Source of the DNA: Flavobacterium limi
Lineage (GTDB): Bacteria > Bacteroidota > Bacteroidia > Flavobacteriales > Flavobacteriaceae
Length of the DNA: 64,000 nucleotides
Reading direction: 5' to 3'
Assembly (NCBI RefSeq): GCF_010645075.1
Contig: NZ_JAADZV010000008.1
Span: 1 to 64,000, forward strand
The notes under the pieces are model-generated. The model had not been told where the DNA came from. It did not search any database and saw only the letters and a list, made by a program, of their open reading frames with translations. The translations under genes and the position numbers were made by a program. Shown piece after piece: positions 43,955-53,424 of the stretch (the first letter of the stretch is position 1; every line of letters starts with the position of its first letter).

Positions 43955-44650
43955 ATGGACAATACAGCAGCAATAAGAATTTCAGAAAGAGAACAGGCCA
44001 TAAAAAAATGGCTAAAAGAATTAATTGAAGAGAAAGGGGCAAAACTTCCTGTGATGCCGGAAACTGTTTATGACGCATTAGAAAACATTAACGTTTCGAA
44101 TGCAATTAAAGAGTTTGCTCCCGACATTACAGATTTACAAAATTTTATAAATGAGAATAATGCTCAGGCATTGGTATATGAATGGTTTTATGACGGAGGA
44201 GAAGTAAATAATATTCATGCATATGAAGGATATGCCTATAGAGAGTGCATTTTTGATGGCAAACCGGGCAATACAGATCTGCTTTCAATAGATGGTCATG
44301 ATGGTTTTGAAATGGAGCCGGAATTAAATGAGCAAATCAACGATAGCTTCGGAGGGTTTTGTCTGGATCCGGTAATGAATGTCTGGTACGAAAAATTAGC
44401 TGTAGAATTTTCAGGTAAATTCAATGAATATTACGATCTGAATTCAAAAGCAGATATTGAAGTGGACTTAGACACGGTAACAAGTGCGTATGATGAACTA
44501 TTTCATCTGAAATTAATAACACTCATCAGACAAGCTCATCAAAAAGCTCTTGAGGCAAATCCGATTAAAATAGATACAGGAAAATCATTTCATCTTTTCA
44601 TTAAGCGTCATGAAAGATGGCCGATGCATGTACTTAGTTTAAATGTGTAA
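43955..44650 (+). CDS. hypothetical protein, 231 residues
   Basis: Not recognised. Soluble, acidic, no signal peptide. N-terminal helical region (REQAIKKWLKELIEEKGAKL), a central WFYDGGEVNNIHAYEGYAYR segment and a conserved-looking end KSFHLFIKRHERWPMHVLSL. Singleton within the cluster; 48 nt after the previous gene. Possible immunity-type protein from context only. Confidence 0.6.
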   Translation: MDNTAAIRISEREQAIKKWLKELIEEKGAKLPVMPETVYDALENINVSNAIKEFAPDITDLQNFINENNAQALVYEWFYDGGEVNNIHAYEGYAYRECIFDGKPGNTDLLSIDGHDGFEMEPELNEQINDSFGGFCLDPVMNVWYEKLAVEFSGKFNEYYDLNSKADIEVDLDTVTSAYDELFHLKLITLIRQAHQKALEANPIKIDTGKSFHLFIKRHERWPMHVLSLNV

Positions 44651-44664
44651 ATGTTTAATTTTTT

Positions 44665-44823
44665 AAAATGGAATCTACACAAAACCAATTTGGCCATAGC
44701 TTATAAACCAATTAAAAGTCGATCCTGAAACAGTTGTTCAAAAGATGTGCTTTTTATGTAAAAACATAATTAGCACGAACCAAAAAAATGAGTATAAAAA
44801 AACAAATATAGTAAGCAATACTA
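44665..44823 (+). pseudogene. possible gene remnant between cluster genes
   Basis: The gap holds ATG-started MESTQNQFGHSL and then, after a frame change, INQLKVDPETVVQKM, both protein-like. Together they look like a frameshifted N-terminal fragment. Weak evidence; could be chance. Confidence 0.2.
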
Positions 44824-45693
44824 ATGAATGAGACTCAACAACTATTTAATGAAACATTAAAAATGGCGCAAAAGCAGCTAACACTTCAATACTATGACAC
44901 TAAAACAAAACACATATATAACTTAATCAACTATGCAAATTTTCCTGAGTTAAGGTCAGGAATAATTTCCTTTATTGAGAATAGTTTTGACACATTGAGA
45001 AAAGAAGCATACAATTTCAAAACTGAACAAGACAAAATATGGAACGATGGATACGAAAGTTCGGTAATGGTGAACAGTGTTGCATTTGGAGCATTGGTAA
45101 GAACAGCCGGAATGCTCGGTGAAAAAAGACTTGCGCCATTATTATATAAAGAATTTTTAGGTCTAGAAGAGGAATTTTATGAGCTTAATCTTGAAAGAGG
45201 AACATTATCCATTGCGCTTAGTATACTTAGTTATGAAGGAGATATAAAAGAAATTCAGGATATTTTAGATGATGCGGTATCGAATCAATATGATATTAAT
45301 GAACGGGAGCATATTATGAAAATGTTTTATGCTTTTTGCATTCTTAAAAAGGATAAAACAAGAGCACTTGATTATTTGAGCAATTACAAACGAACCGAAA
45401 ATCTGTCTTTTGTTGCTGCCGCGCTTGCAGATCTGGATGTAAAAAATGCACTCCCCATTTTAAGAGACAGGCTCAATCAGCTGGATTGTCCAATTACGAA
45501 AGAAGTTTTTCTTGAAGCTATTTACAGACTTGAAGTACAAACAGAAATTCCGGATACACAAAATCGCATGATATGGATGTTTGGAAAACGGAATGATACC
45601 GAACTAGCTCTTGGAAACGACACGGACAATATTTTTACTTTGAGGGCAATAGAGAAAACAGGTGATTCAGAATTAGGAATATTTTATGAATGA
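44824..45693 (+). CDS. HEAT-like alpha-solenoid protein, paralogue B
   Basis: 289 residues, all-helical, cytoplasmic. C-terminal ~80 residues match the gene at 38491: ADLDVKNALPILRDRL, EAIYRLEVQTEIPDTQ, NRMIWMFGKRNDTELALG followed by TDNIFTLRAI. The N-terminal part has diverged more and is about 95 residues shorter. Overlaps the next ORF by 8 nt. Family not recognised. Confidence 0.65.
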   Translation: MNETQQLFNETLKMAQKQLTLQYYDTKTKHIYNLINYANFPELRSGIISFIENSFDTLRKEAYNFKTEQDKIWNDGYESSVMVNSVAFGALVRTAGMLGEKRLAPLLYKEFLGLEEEFYELNLERGTLSIALSILSYEGDIKEIQDILDDAVSNQYDINEREHIMKMFYAFCILKKDKTRALDYLSNYKRTENLSFVAAALADLDVKNALPILRDRLNQLDCPITKEVFLEAIYRLEVQTEIPDTQNRMIWMFGKRNDTELALGNDTDNIFTLRAIEKTGDSELGIFYE

Positions 45694-46981
45694 TTATATA
45701 ATTGGATACAAGACTAAAATGATTGAATTATTAAATTGGTATATATTAATTCCATTTTTATTGTTAGGATTGTTTTTTATAGTAACAAACAAAAAAATAG
45801 CAAAATACAAATACTTATTTCGTAATACGATCTTAAGCAGTTCCAAAAAATATGAACTAGCTCCTGTTCTTCGTGGACGGATCTATTATCCTCGTTATTT
45901 TTATATTCCGTCCTTAAAACAATACTTGGTTTATTCGGATGTTGATGAAACCGGAGATTTTAGAGAATATCAAAATGAAAATAAGTCCGATGGAAAAGCA
46001 TATGCCTTACTGGATGAAACAGGAAACAATCTTACTGTTCTGCAAACGTCTTTGTCATTTTCTAACAGAAGTGGCTGTTTTTACGGGCCTGCTTCATATA
46101 TTCCTTTATTAGAAACGGGGAGAACAAAAGAGCTTCCTTACGATCAGATATATAACGCAGCCTTAGATCTTGGACGCAGGGATTTTGAAAAACTTTTTAT
46201 ACAACTATACACTTCATCAGAATACATAGAATATATTAATCTTCGGCTTCTGGGGGATCAGATTCACGAAGCAGGCGTGATTTTCAAAAAAGGCGGAAAG
46301 GTTGAAATTCTGCTGTCAGGAGTCAGGGACAGTCGGATGATCCGCCGTTTTTACGAAGATAGGACGGTCAATGATTTTGATGATTACTATCTGCCGGATA
46401 TTTCAAATAAAGAGACTTTTCCGCCATCTGAGCCGGAAATCGAAATGATCAGATTAGAAACCACTAATACCAATCCGTTTGTACATTGGAGAACAGGTTT
46501 CAATCGTGAATTTACTATTGTGAACTATAGAAAAGAGTTTTCTGAAGGATTACAGGGCGTTGCAAGATATGGCTGTATTCCAATTTATACACTGGGAGAG
46601 TCAGTGGGTACGGCTTATGTCCGATTTAGGGCAAGAGGAGAAACCTTCAGGATTAAAATCTTAGAAGTACCAAAAATAAGTTTTGTTCCGGCTTATAATT
46701 TAGGGCTTCGAACTTTTCAATTGCCAAAAAATATCAGAACCCAAAATTCCCTCGTATTTATGGAATCAGCTCAAAATGGTGGCAGTAACCGTTTGGGCGG
46801 AGGTGTTTTTGTAGTACGAAATTCTACAAATACTGATTCTTTCGCAGATCTTCCTCAGGGCATGACAGAGAAGTATTTTAATACATTGCCCCTCAATGTA
46901 CAAAATGCTTTATTAAATGAGAAGAACGGAGAAAAATTACTTGAGAATATAAAAAAATACCCTGATCAAAAAAATAAATAA
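45686..46981 (+). CDS. single-pass membrane protein, unknown function
   Basis: 431 residues. One N-terminal membrane anchor (LLNWYILIPFLLLGLFFIVT, ~15-34), then a long soluble beta-rich part with APVLRGRIYYPRYFYIPSLK, FYGPASYIPLLETG and GSNRLGGGVFVVRN. The first ATG overlaps the previous gene by 8 nt; the ATG at 45719 (MIELLNW) would put the anchor right at the start. Tightly coupled to both neighbours (1-nt gap downstream). Not recognised. Confidence 0.6.
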   Translation: MNDYIIGYKTKMIELLNWYILIPFLLLGLFFIVTNKKIAKYKYLFRNTILSSSKKYELAPVLRGRIYYPRYFYIPSLKQYLVYSDVDETGDFREYQNENKSDGKAYALLDETGNNLTVLQTSLSFSNRSGCFYGPASYIPLLETGRTKELPYDQIYNAALDLGRRDFEKLFIQLYTSSEYIEYINLRLLGDQIHEAGVIFKKGGKVEILLSGVRDSRMIRRFYEDRTVNDFDDYYLPDISNKETFPPSEPEIEMIRLETTNTNPFVHWRTGFNREFTIVNYRKEFSEGLQGVARYGCIPIYTLGESVGTAYVRFRARGETFRIKILEVPKISFVPAYNLGLRTFQLPKNIRTQNSLVFMESAQNGGSNRLGGGVFVVRNSTNTDSFADLPQGMTEKYFNTLPLNVQNALLNEKNGEKLLENIKKYPDQKNK

Positions 46982-46982
46982 A

Positions 46983-48899
46983 ATGTATATTATAAAAATT
47001 ACAGAGGAAACACAGTCATGGCTTGTAGCAATCTGCCTTTATGAAGAACAATATTTAGCGTATATGGAGAGTTTGTCTGACGAAGTATACGCAAAAGCCT
47101 CTTTTTTTGAAATTGAAATGGAGACATTTCCTTTTGTCGTAATCGAAAATACAGACATCAGTCATCAATTAGATTCTTATTTTGGAATTTCTACTTTAGA
47201 AGCGCTACAGGATTGTATTGAAACGCTCCGCGATGAAAAAAATCCGGGTCAAAAAGAACCTTATTTTAAGTACTATTATATCGATGAGGATTATTTTCAG
47301 GTCAATCCCGATCAAAATTATATGCTTTTTCTGAGACATACCGAAGTAACAAATGATTTTCTGGAAAAGCCATATGTAATTTCTGTTTTTCATGAAGAAA
47401 TAGATAAATATGTCACCAATTATGACGTCAACGGACTGGATAAATTATTTGAACAAACCAAAAGCACCCATTCTTCCAAATTAGAAAAAGAAGACCTGGC
47501 AATAAACGGATACGATAGTTTATTCTGGAAAATGTATTATGATTATAACAGCGACAAGCTAACTGAAAAAGGCATTCAGTGTTTGCTGCCAATGGTAGAA
47601 AAGATGGAAATTTTACATGACGAAAAAAGATGGAAAAACCGCAGCTATGCCTTGCATATAGTATTTGAAACCGCATGTATGAATAAATCAGAAACGGTAT
47701 TTCCTTTATTCAGGGAAACTCTGGAAGCCTATGATAATTATTTGATTTCTCATCCGGAAGATAAACTCGAAATCCATCGTCTTGCATATCTGATTTATAG
47801 AATGATGATAGAAAGAGAACCCGAAAATGCTTTATTGTATTGGGAAAATTCGATTGTAGAAATTAAAAAAGCAATAGTTTTTAATCCGGAAAAAGCATCA
47901 TGGGTATCGTTTTTGGAATTATTGTATTATCCTTTTGAAAAAGATGACATAAGCAGAATGCAAACCGAGGAATTAAACAGGTTCAATATCGAAATTAAGA
48001 AACTGGAAAAAGAAAGAGGAAGCGTTCTTGCTTATAAAATAGCTCTTGGTTATCAGGACATGAAAGAATTTATGCAATGGAAAAAAATTGAAAACGTTTT
48101 TCCGGAAAACGCTGCTTTTCAGTGGGCAGAAAAGGCTTTAGCATATATGCCGGAAGAAATTTCCCGTACAGGTTTATATGAATGTGCAGAGTTTTTCAGC
48201 AAAACCGGAACTAACATGAGTCGGGTTGACTTTTTAGAAAAGGCAATTTCTTTATATGAACAAGCATTAAAAACGGATGAAAATAATTTTCTGGAAATAT
48301 TTTACATTGTTACTATTCTTAGGGAAATTGCCGGAATTTATCTGCAAAATAATCAGCAGTCACTGGCTGATGATGCTATTATACAGGCAAGATTAATGTT
48401 TGAAAATAATATTGAAAAAGTAAAATCTAATCCATCCTTAAACCTCAGGTATGCAGAATATTTAGAATTTTGTTACACTTATTCAGGTAATATAAACAAA
48501 CCATCCCTGAGCGAACTCAAAAGTGTTGCTGAAGAGATAGAGGTTCAGTCTGAAGGTTTTTACAGTTATCCTTATGGAATGTTAACATGTATTGCATTAT
48601 TGGAAGGTAATGAAGCAGAAGCAATCTTGCAGGCTACAAAAAGTCTGATTTTACATGAACTATGTGCTAAAGCTACTTTTCTGGATCTTTTTAAACAATT
48701 TAAAGATTCACAATACAATCAGCTGAAAGCATTTTTAGATGAAACTATTTTATTTATAGAAGAGGTGGAAGAAAATTATTACTATAATCCTGAATTAAGT
48801 TGGGAAAAACTAAATAAAATGTCAAATGAAGCGTTAACAGTTTATTGGGAAAAACGCAAGGAAGAAATTAGGAACAGACCACCATTTGATACGGAATAA
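46983..48899 (+). CDS. large alpha-solenoid (TPR-like) protein
   Basis: 638 residues. The first ~160 residues are alpha/beta (SWLVAICLYEEQYLAYMESL, YYIDEDYFQVNPDQNYMLFL); the rest is helical, with TPR-like pairs (FFSKTGTNMSRVDFLEKAIS, EIAGIYLQNNQQSLADDAII). No signal peptide. Not assigned to a family. Start 1 nt after the previous stop and end 2 nt before the next start, so translationally coupled. Probably a cytoplasmic scaffold. Confidence 0.62.
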   Translation: MYIIKITEETQSWLVAICLYEEQYLAYMESLSDEVYAKASFFEIEMETFPFVVIENTDISHQLDSYFGISTLEALQDCIETLRDEKNPGQKEPYFKYYYIDEDYFQVNPDQNYMLFLRHTEVTNDFLEKPYVISVFHEEIDKYVTNYDVNGLDKLFEQTKSTHSSKLEKEDLAINGYDSLFWKMYYDYNSDKLTEKGIQCLLPMVEKMEILHDEKRWKNRSYALHIVFETACMNKSETVFPLFRETLEAYDNYLISHPEDKLEIHRLAYLIYRMMIEREPENALLYWENSIVEIKKAIVFNPEKASWVSFLELLYYPFEKDDISRMQTEELNRFNIEIKKLEKERGSVLAYKIALGYQDMKEFMQWKKIENVFPENAAFQWAEKALAYMPEEISRTGLYECAEFFSKTGTNMSRVDFLEKAISLYEQALKTDENNFLEIFYIVTILREIAGIYLQNNQQSLADDAIIQARLMFENNIEKVKSNPSLNLRYAEYLEFCYTYSGNINKPSLSELKSVAEEIEVQSEGFYSYPYGMLTCIALLEGNEAEAILQATKSLILHELCAKATFLDLFKQFKDSQYNQLKAFLDETILFIEEVEENYYYNPELSWEKLNKMSNEALTVYWEKRKEEIRNRPPFDTE

Positions 48900-48901
48900 A
48901 C

Positions 48902-50074
48902 ATGTACAATAAATTATACGCCAAAATACAGGAAGAATTTGATCATATTGCTGATACGTTTATAGAAAAAGAGATCGATGTACTAGCAGATGAAAATCTG
49001 ATTACGATTCAGTCAAAATATAATTTGTTTGATATTCAGCCTTATTTTGCAGAGCTTACCAATGAAGTTTTAGCTCCTGATGCAAAACTGACAATTGAAT
49101 CAGAAGAAGATTTTGATCCGGAAACGGACGATCTTTACGAATACAAAATCAATTTTGAAAACAGGAAAGCTTATCTTAAAAGAGAACATTATGGCGACGG
49201 GGTTTTTTATAGTACCCTTTATGTATACACAGAAGAGTATCACAAAAGTTTTTCGGTATATCAAAATAAAGAAACTGTAAAAGCAACCAATCTGAGTTAT
49301 CTCTATTTAAAAAACGGAATGCCTCATCAGTTTATAGAGTGTACAGAGTATGGTATTTCGCTTAAAACTTATACCCTGGAAAACGAAATCATCAAAAAAT
49401 ATAAACTCGAATGGCCTGAACACAATCATCATTGCATCGGTGAATTGACTTTTGATACTCACCAAAATTTAGTAATGATTACAGAAACAGCTTCAGACGG
49501 AAGGGTTCGTATTTTGTTTGATACCACAGTTTCGACTAAAAATATTGAAGAAGTTTTAGAAAAATTAGAAGCATTTTTGGTAGAGAATATAGCAGACCAG
49601 ATTCTTGAAAAAATAAAGATAGAAGAACCTGTTTATTGTATATTGTTTGAATATACTATGCAGGGGCCTTTTCCGCCAACAATTGCTTTTGGTGTAACTT
49701 CAGAAATAAAGGGCAATTTTGAGGATAATGAGTTGTATAAACTTTACAATGCACCCGATATGCAGTATTTCTCTGAGAATGATGAACCTAATCCGATTGA
49801 TATTGATTTTTATCCAGTTGATATTCAGTCCAATTATCTGATTACAACTTCGTACGGAGAAAATATTCCGTGGCAGAATGAAGAAGCATGCGAATTATGG
49901 GAAAAACAGGTTTTTGATACTTATTTAAGAGTTTGCAAGCGATTGATGCATTTCGATTTTTCAAAATCATTTACCAAATCAGAAAACTTTTTGGTAATGG
50001 CACGTGATTTTGAAAAATGTAACGAAGAAGCTTTTTATAAAAAAATGAAGCTCTATATTTCAAACAATAAGTGA
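48902..50074 (+). CDS. hypothetical protein, 390 residues
   Basis: Not recognised. Soluble, acidic. N-terminal helix (YAKIQEEFDHIADTFIEK), a central beta-rich repeat-like region (YKINFENRKAYLKREHYGDG, RVRILFDTTVSTKN), and a C-terminal alpha/beta part (YCILFEYTMQGPFPPTIAFG ... AREFEKCN-type end). Gaps of 2 and 3 nt to its neighbours place it in the same operon. The C-terminal half has the look of a SMI1/SUKH-like or DUF4303-like immunity domain, but I cannot confirm that. Confidence 0.58.
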   Translation: MYNKLYAKIQEEFDHIADTFIEKEIDVLADENLITIQSKYNLFDIQPYFAELTNEVLAPDAKLTIESEEDFDPETDDLYEYKINFENRKAYLKREHYGDGVFYSTLYVYTEEYHKSFSVYQNKETVKATNLSYLYLKNGMPHQFIECTEYGISLKTYTLENEIIKKYKLEWPEHNHHCIGELTFDTHQNLVMITETASDGRVRILFDTTVSTKNIEEVLEKLEAFLVENIADQILEKIKIEEPVYCILFEYTMQGPFPPTIAFGVTSEIKGNFEDNELYKLYNAPDMQYFSENDEPNPIDIDFYPVDIQSNYLITTSYGENIPWQNEEACELWEKQVFDTYLRVCKRLMHFDFSKSFTKSENFLVMARDFEKCNEEAFYKKMKLYISNNK

Positions 50075-50077
50075 TTA

Positions 50078-50383
50078 ATGGTAGGTATCCCAGCATTGGA
50101 TAGGTTTTATATAGCCAATATTACAGGTTTAGAAGATTGTATTGATTTTGAACATTCACAAATAGATGCGGATATAGTAGAGGATACAACTCCGGTTATT
50201 TATGCAATAGAAAACCTGGTGCTTAAAAAATGTTTTTATGATAAACCTATTTTTCGATTAAAACATTTTACCAGATTGATTTTAGTTAATCAGGATTTAA
50301 AAGAAAAATTAATACAGTCTGATATTAAAGGCATAAAACTTATTTCTCCGGAAAGATGGGATGGAGTGAATGGTGAAAAATAA
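50078..50383 (+). CDS. Imm11-like (DUF1629) C-terminal fragment
   Basis: 101 residues. The order FYIANITGLEDCIDFEHSQ, IENLVLKKCFYDKPIFRLKH, LILVNQDLKEKLIQSDIKGI KLISPERW resembles the C-terminal half of the Imm11/DUF1629 immunity family ('...D.E.S...F.l....vS..l...l...g..G..f..'). Full members have ~190 residues, so the N-terminal part is missing: a truncated or minimal immunity protein. Starts 3 nt after the previous gene and is the last of this operon segment. Confidence 0.5.
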   Translation: MVGIPALDRFYIANITGLEDCIDFEHSQIDADIVEDTTPVIYAIENLVLKKCFYDKPIFRLKHFTRLILVNQDLKEKLIQSDIKGIKLISPERWDGVNGEK

Positions 50384-50429
50384 GGTTTTCATTAATTTAA
50401 TTAGAATGACAATTGATATTGATGACTGA

Positions 50430-50705
50430 TTATTTTAACCAATACTCCACATATTCTTTTGGCATAAGCCTGTCCGGTAATTCTGCATCAGGATCTAATC
50501 CTACTATTCCTCCGGATTGTTTAACTAATTCATGGAAGACTTCATAATATTCTTTAAGTGACTCATAATGTTCCGCACTTCCTTCTAATGATGAACGATA
50601 CTGAGCAGCAAGATCTGACAGTTTCATATGTAATTTGTCTGCATCTGTTTTATCTTTCATAAAATTTAGTTTACTATTTACTTTGAGTTTATGATATTTA
50701 TTCAT
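50430..50705 (-). CDS. small hypothetical protein on the opposite strand
   Basis: 91 residues, or 76 if the ATG at 50660 (MKDKTDADKLHMK) is used. Helical, charged, ending LDPDAELPDRLMPKEYVEYW LK. The only minus-strand gene in the 34.6-57.5 kb cluster; it splits the cluster into two plus-strand segments. Not recognised. A small antitoxin or immunity protein is possible but unsupported. Confidence 0.5.
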   Translation of the reverse strand: MNKYHKLKVNSKLNFMKDKTDADKLHMKLSDLAAQYRSSLEGSAEHYESLKEYYEVFHELVKQSGGIVGLDPDAELPDRLMPKEYVEYWLK

Positions 50706-50809
50706 TTTCTGTGATAAAGATAAAAATCTAAATTATTAGAATTAAATAATTTACTATCATAAAACCAAATTTCACTATAAGTAATGAGGGTAAAAAAATA
50801 TGCCGGAAT

Positions 50810-50817
50810 TATATTTG
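50810..50817 (+). promoter_or_regulatory. -7 box starting the second half of the cluster
   Basis: TATATTTG, exact TAnnTTTG, 38 nt upstream of the ATG at 50856. No clear -33. Confidence 0.45.
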
Positions 50818-50855
50818 TCTGTTTACATCAACTGGATTAATATAAAATCTTCACA

Positions 50856-53420
50856 ATGACAGACCAGCAATTTTTAGGGGTAAATACAGTTTCGGACAAA
50901 ACGGAAATAAAAAATGCCTTAATCAATAAAATATCCGATTTAGATTTTGAAATAGACATTGAAAAAATTTTCAACTACATACATTGTTCGCAGAGACTTA
51001 TTAAAAATACCGATAGTATAGCTACAGACGATGAAATTGTAATTACTGATGAATACCGTGAAATAATCAAAGATTTCAATGCTGAAGATTATGGTACTCC
51101 CGAAGGATTAATCAGATATTTTGAAATACTGTATGATAATCCGGCGACACGCTTTAATAAATTCTTATGGAAAGCGGTATTAGATTCTTTAAAAGCATTC
51201 AGGGGCAACGAACTTGAAAATTATTTACAACCCGCTGCTGATTTTCTAAACGCAAAACCTTTTCTGAAATCTGATGTATTGTTTTTAATCGACGATACTT
51301 TTCCTTTCGGATTTTTTTTTCCTAAAACAAAAAATGAAGAAAATAAGGAATTCTGGCAGCAATACGGATTTGTGCATCATTTGTTGAGCGCGGGAAATTT
51401 AGAACTTGACTTGCATGCCGATGTCATCAATACAGGCCAGTTTTCTGGGTCACAGCTGGATGATATTTATAAACGGTTAATGAATTCCTCTAATTATTAT
51501 CGTAATAATTTACTGCCTCAGGCTTTCAATGCGCTTTCTGACGGTTTGCCCGCAGAGATAAAACCATTATTGATATGGCAGCGGGAGCTGAACATTTTAT
51601 ACAAAGCCGTTTTTGTAGAAAAAGTAGAAAATATTACAGATATTTTTCAAAATACGCTTCATAGTGCCTTAACGGCTTTTCCAGATGATGAACAATTGCT
51701 TTACATTCGGGCAAAATTTTTTTCTCATTTTTACGAGCCGGAACAGTTTAAAGAAAAAATAATTGAGACTTTAAAATTAATACCAAATCATGCTAAATGC
51801 TTGTTTCTGTTAGGGAAATGTTATCTGCAGTTAGAAAGTCCAAGAGCTGCACTTATTATATTTGAAAACCTCAAAAAGATTAATCCGCTAAATATGCAAT
51901 ATGTTACCTCCGCAGCGATTGCTAGCCGAAAATATATTGATTTCTGTATTAGCGAGCATGATCCGAAAGATAATCACAAGCAGTATTACGTGAACATTAT
52001 CAGTACGCTCATCGAAAAAGAAATGTTTGATGAGGTTCGTGTTTTTGCAGATGAAGCTCCAAAACAAGATGGCGACATAAGAGCATTATTGCTTTATTCA
52101 AATGATGTAGAAACATTTTTAGTAACAGGCGAAAAAAATAAAGAAGAACTTATTGAAGCCTTGTCACTAACGAAAGACAAAGAAATAATTCGAAAAATAA
52201 AGGAACATTATCTCCATGATTTGCTCTATTTCTCAGAAATTCAGTCAGAAAAGGATTTTATTTTTGAGTATTACAGAGAGAATCCTAATGACTCGATGGC
52301 TAACTACCAGATGGGAATGTTTTATTTTGCCGATAATAATCATGAAAAAGCATATGATTTTTTATTAAAGGCTAAAGAAATAAATCCTGACAAAATAAGC
52401 AATTACTATAACCTGGCAAGGGTGACATCAATACTAGGAATACATTCTGAAGCGCTAGAATACGCCAACATTTATTTACTTTACAATAAATACAATGTAA
52501 TCGTCAATGAAATATACTGTGATTGTACTTATTCACTGCAGCAGTACAGAAACGCCCATAACGGAGCAAAATGGCTGTTGAGTATTTGCCGCAACAATGA
52601 ATTTGATCCTAAATATTTCTTTTATTTTACAACCAGTTTATCTTATTACATGGATAAAATCGAAACTGAGCATCATAATGCGGCTTATGTAAATGATATG
52701 CTCGAATTATACGACAAGTATCCAAAACCGGATAGCTTCTGGACAAACGATAATGGTTCCAGATCGATGTATTGGGCTGCCAATTTATGTTATAAAACTG
52801 GGAATTACGATAAAGGATTAGACTATCTCCAGTGTATTTTGGAAAATGTAAAAGAGTACAACTGGCCGCTTCTGGAAAAATGTAAATTTCAATTATTACC
52901 GGAATGTTTGCATGGATTGCAGCAATATGAAAAGCTTATTCATTTACTGGAAATGCCTACGCTTGAAGTGCTGCAAAAACAGCCTGATGATCCTTCTGTA
53001 CGTTTGTCCTGTTTTTATATTTCTTATGCATATAGTGTGCAGGGTAATGATGAGAAAAAAATGCAATGGGCATTAAGTTGTATCAAATGTTATCTGCAAA
53101 TGGATAATCCGCCTGTTGACTGGCTGGCGAATAATCTGCTTGTAAATTTTCAGGCCTGTCTCGAAAAAAATATGAAATCATACCTAGTGGCTTTTGGAAC
53201 TATTTACCTTGATTTTATTAAAACCCCACAACCAGGGCATGTCTGGCTTACACATCATTTTGCTAATTTTTATTTAGAAGAAGGAAATCAGTATGAAGCT
53301 CTGAAGTACCATAAGATGTGTATTGAATTTGGATGGATGTTCCCGGATGAATGGAAAGAATTAATAGATAATTCTCAGGATTTTATAAACGCTTTCAACC
53401 TTTCAGAAAATTTAAAATAA
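50856..53420 (+). CDS. large TPR protein
   Basis: 854 residues. The N-terminal ~240 residues are unique (IEKIFNYIHCSQRLIKNTDS; FLIDDTFPFGFFFPKTKN), then TPRs to the end: CLFLLGKCYLQLESPRAALI at ~325, SMANYQMGMFYFADNNHEKA at ~480, ISNYYNLARVTSILGIHSEA at ~515, MYWAANLCYKTGNYDKGLDY at ~650. No signal peptide. Unknown family. It leads the second operon segment, with the DUF1266 gene 4 nt downstream, so it may be that protein's scaffold. Confidence 0.72.
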   Translation: MTDQQFLGVNTVSDKTEIKNALINKISDLDFEIDIEKIFNYIHCSQRLIKNTDSIATDDEIVITDEYREIIKDFNAEDYGTPEGLIRYFEILYDNPATRFNKFLWKAVLDSLKAFRGNELENYLQPAADFLNAKPFLKSDVLFLIDDTFPFGFFFPKTKNEENKEFWQQYGFVHHLLSAGNLELDLHADVINTGQFSGSQLDDIYKRLMNSSNYYRNNLLPQAFNALSDGLPAEIKPLLIWQRELNILYKAVFVEKVENITDIFQNTLHSALTAFPDDEQLLYIRAKFFSHFYEPEQFKEKIIETLKLIPNHAKCLFLLGKCYLQLESPRAALIIFENLKKINPLNMQYVTSAAIASRKYIDFCISEHDPKDNHKQYYVNIISTLIEKEMFDEVRVFADEAPKQDGDIRALLLYSNDVETFLVTGEKNKEELIEALSLTKDKEIIRKIKEHYLHDLLYFSEIQSEKDFIFEYYRENPNDSMANYQMGMFYFADNNHEKAYDFLLKAKEINPDKISNYYNLARVTSILGIHSEALEYANIYLLYNKYNVIVNEIYCDCTYSLQQYRNAHNGAKWLLSICRNNEFDPKYFFYFTTSLSYYMDKIETEHHNAAYVNDMLELYDKYPKPDSFWTNDNGSRSMYWAANLCYKTGNYDKGLDYLQCILENVKEYNWPLLEKCKFQLLPECLHGLQQYEKLIHLLEMPTLEVLQKQPDDPSVRLSCFYISYAYSVQGNDEKKMQWALSCIKCYLQMDNPPVDWLANNLLVNFQACLEKNMKSYLVAFGTIYLDFIKTPQPGHVWLTHHFANFYLEEGNQYEALKYHKMCIEFGWMFPDEWKELIDNSQDFINAFNLSENLK

Positions 53421-53424
53421 CACG

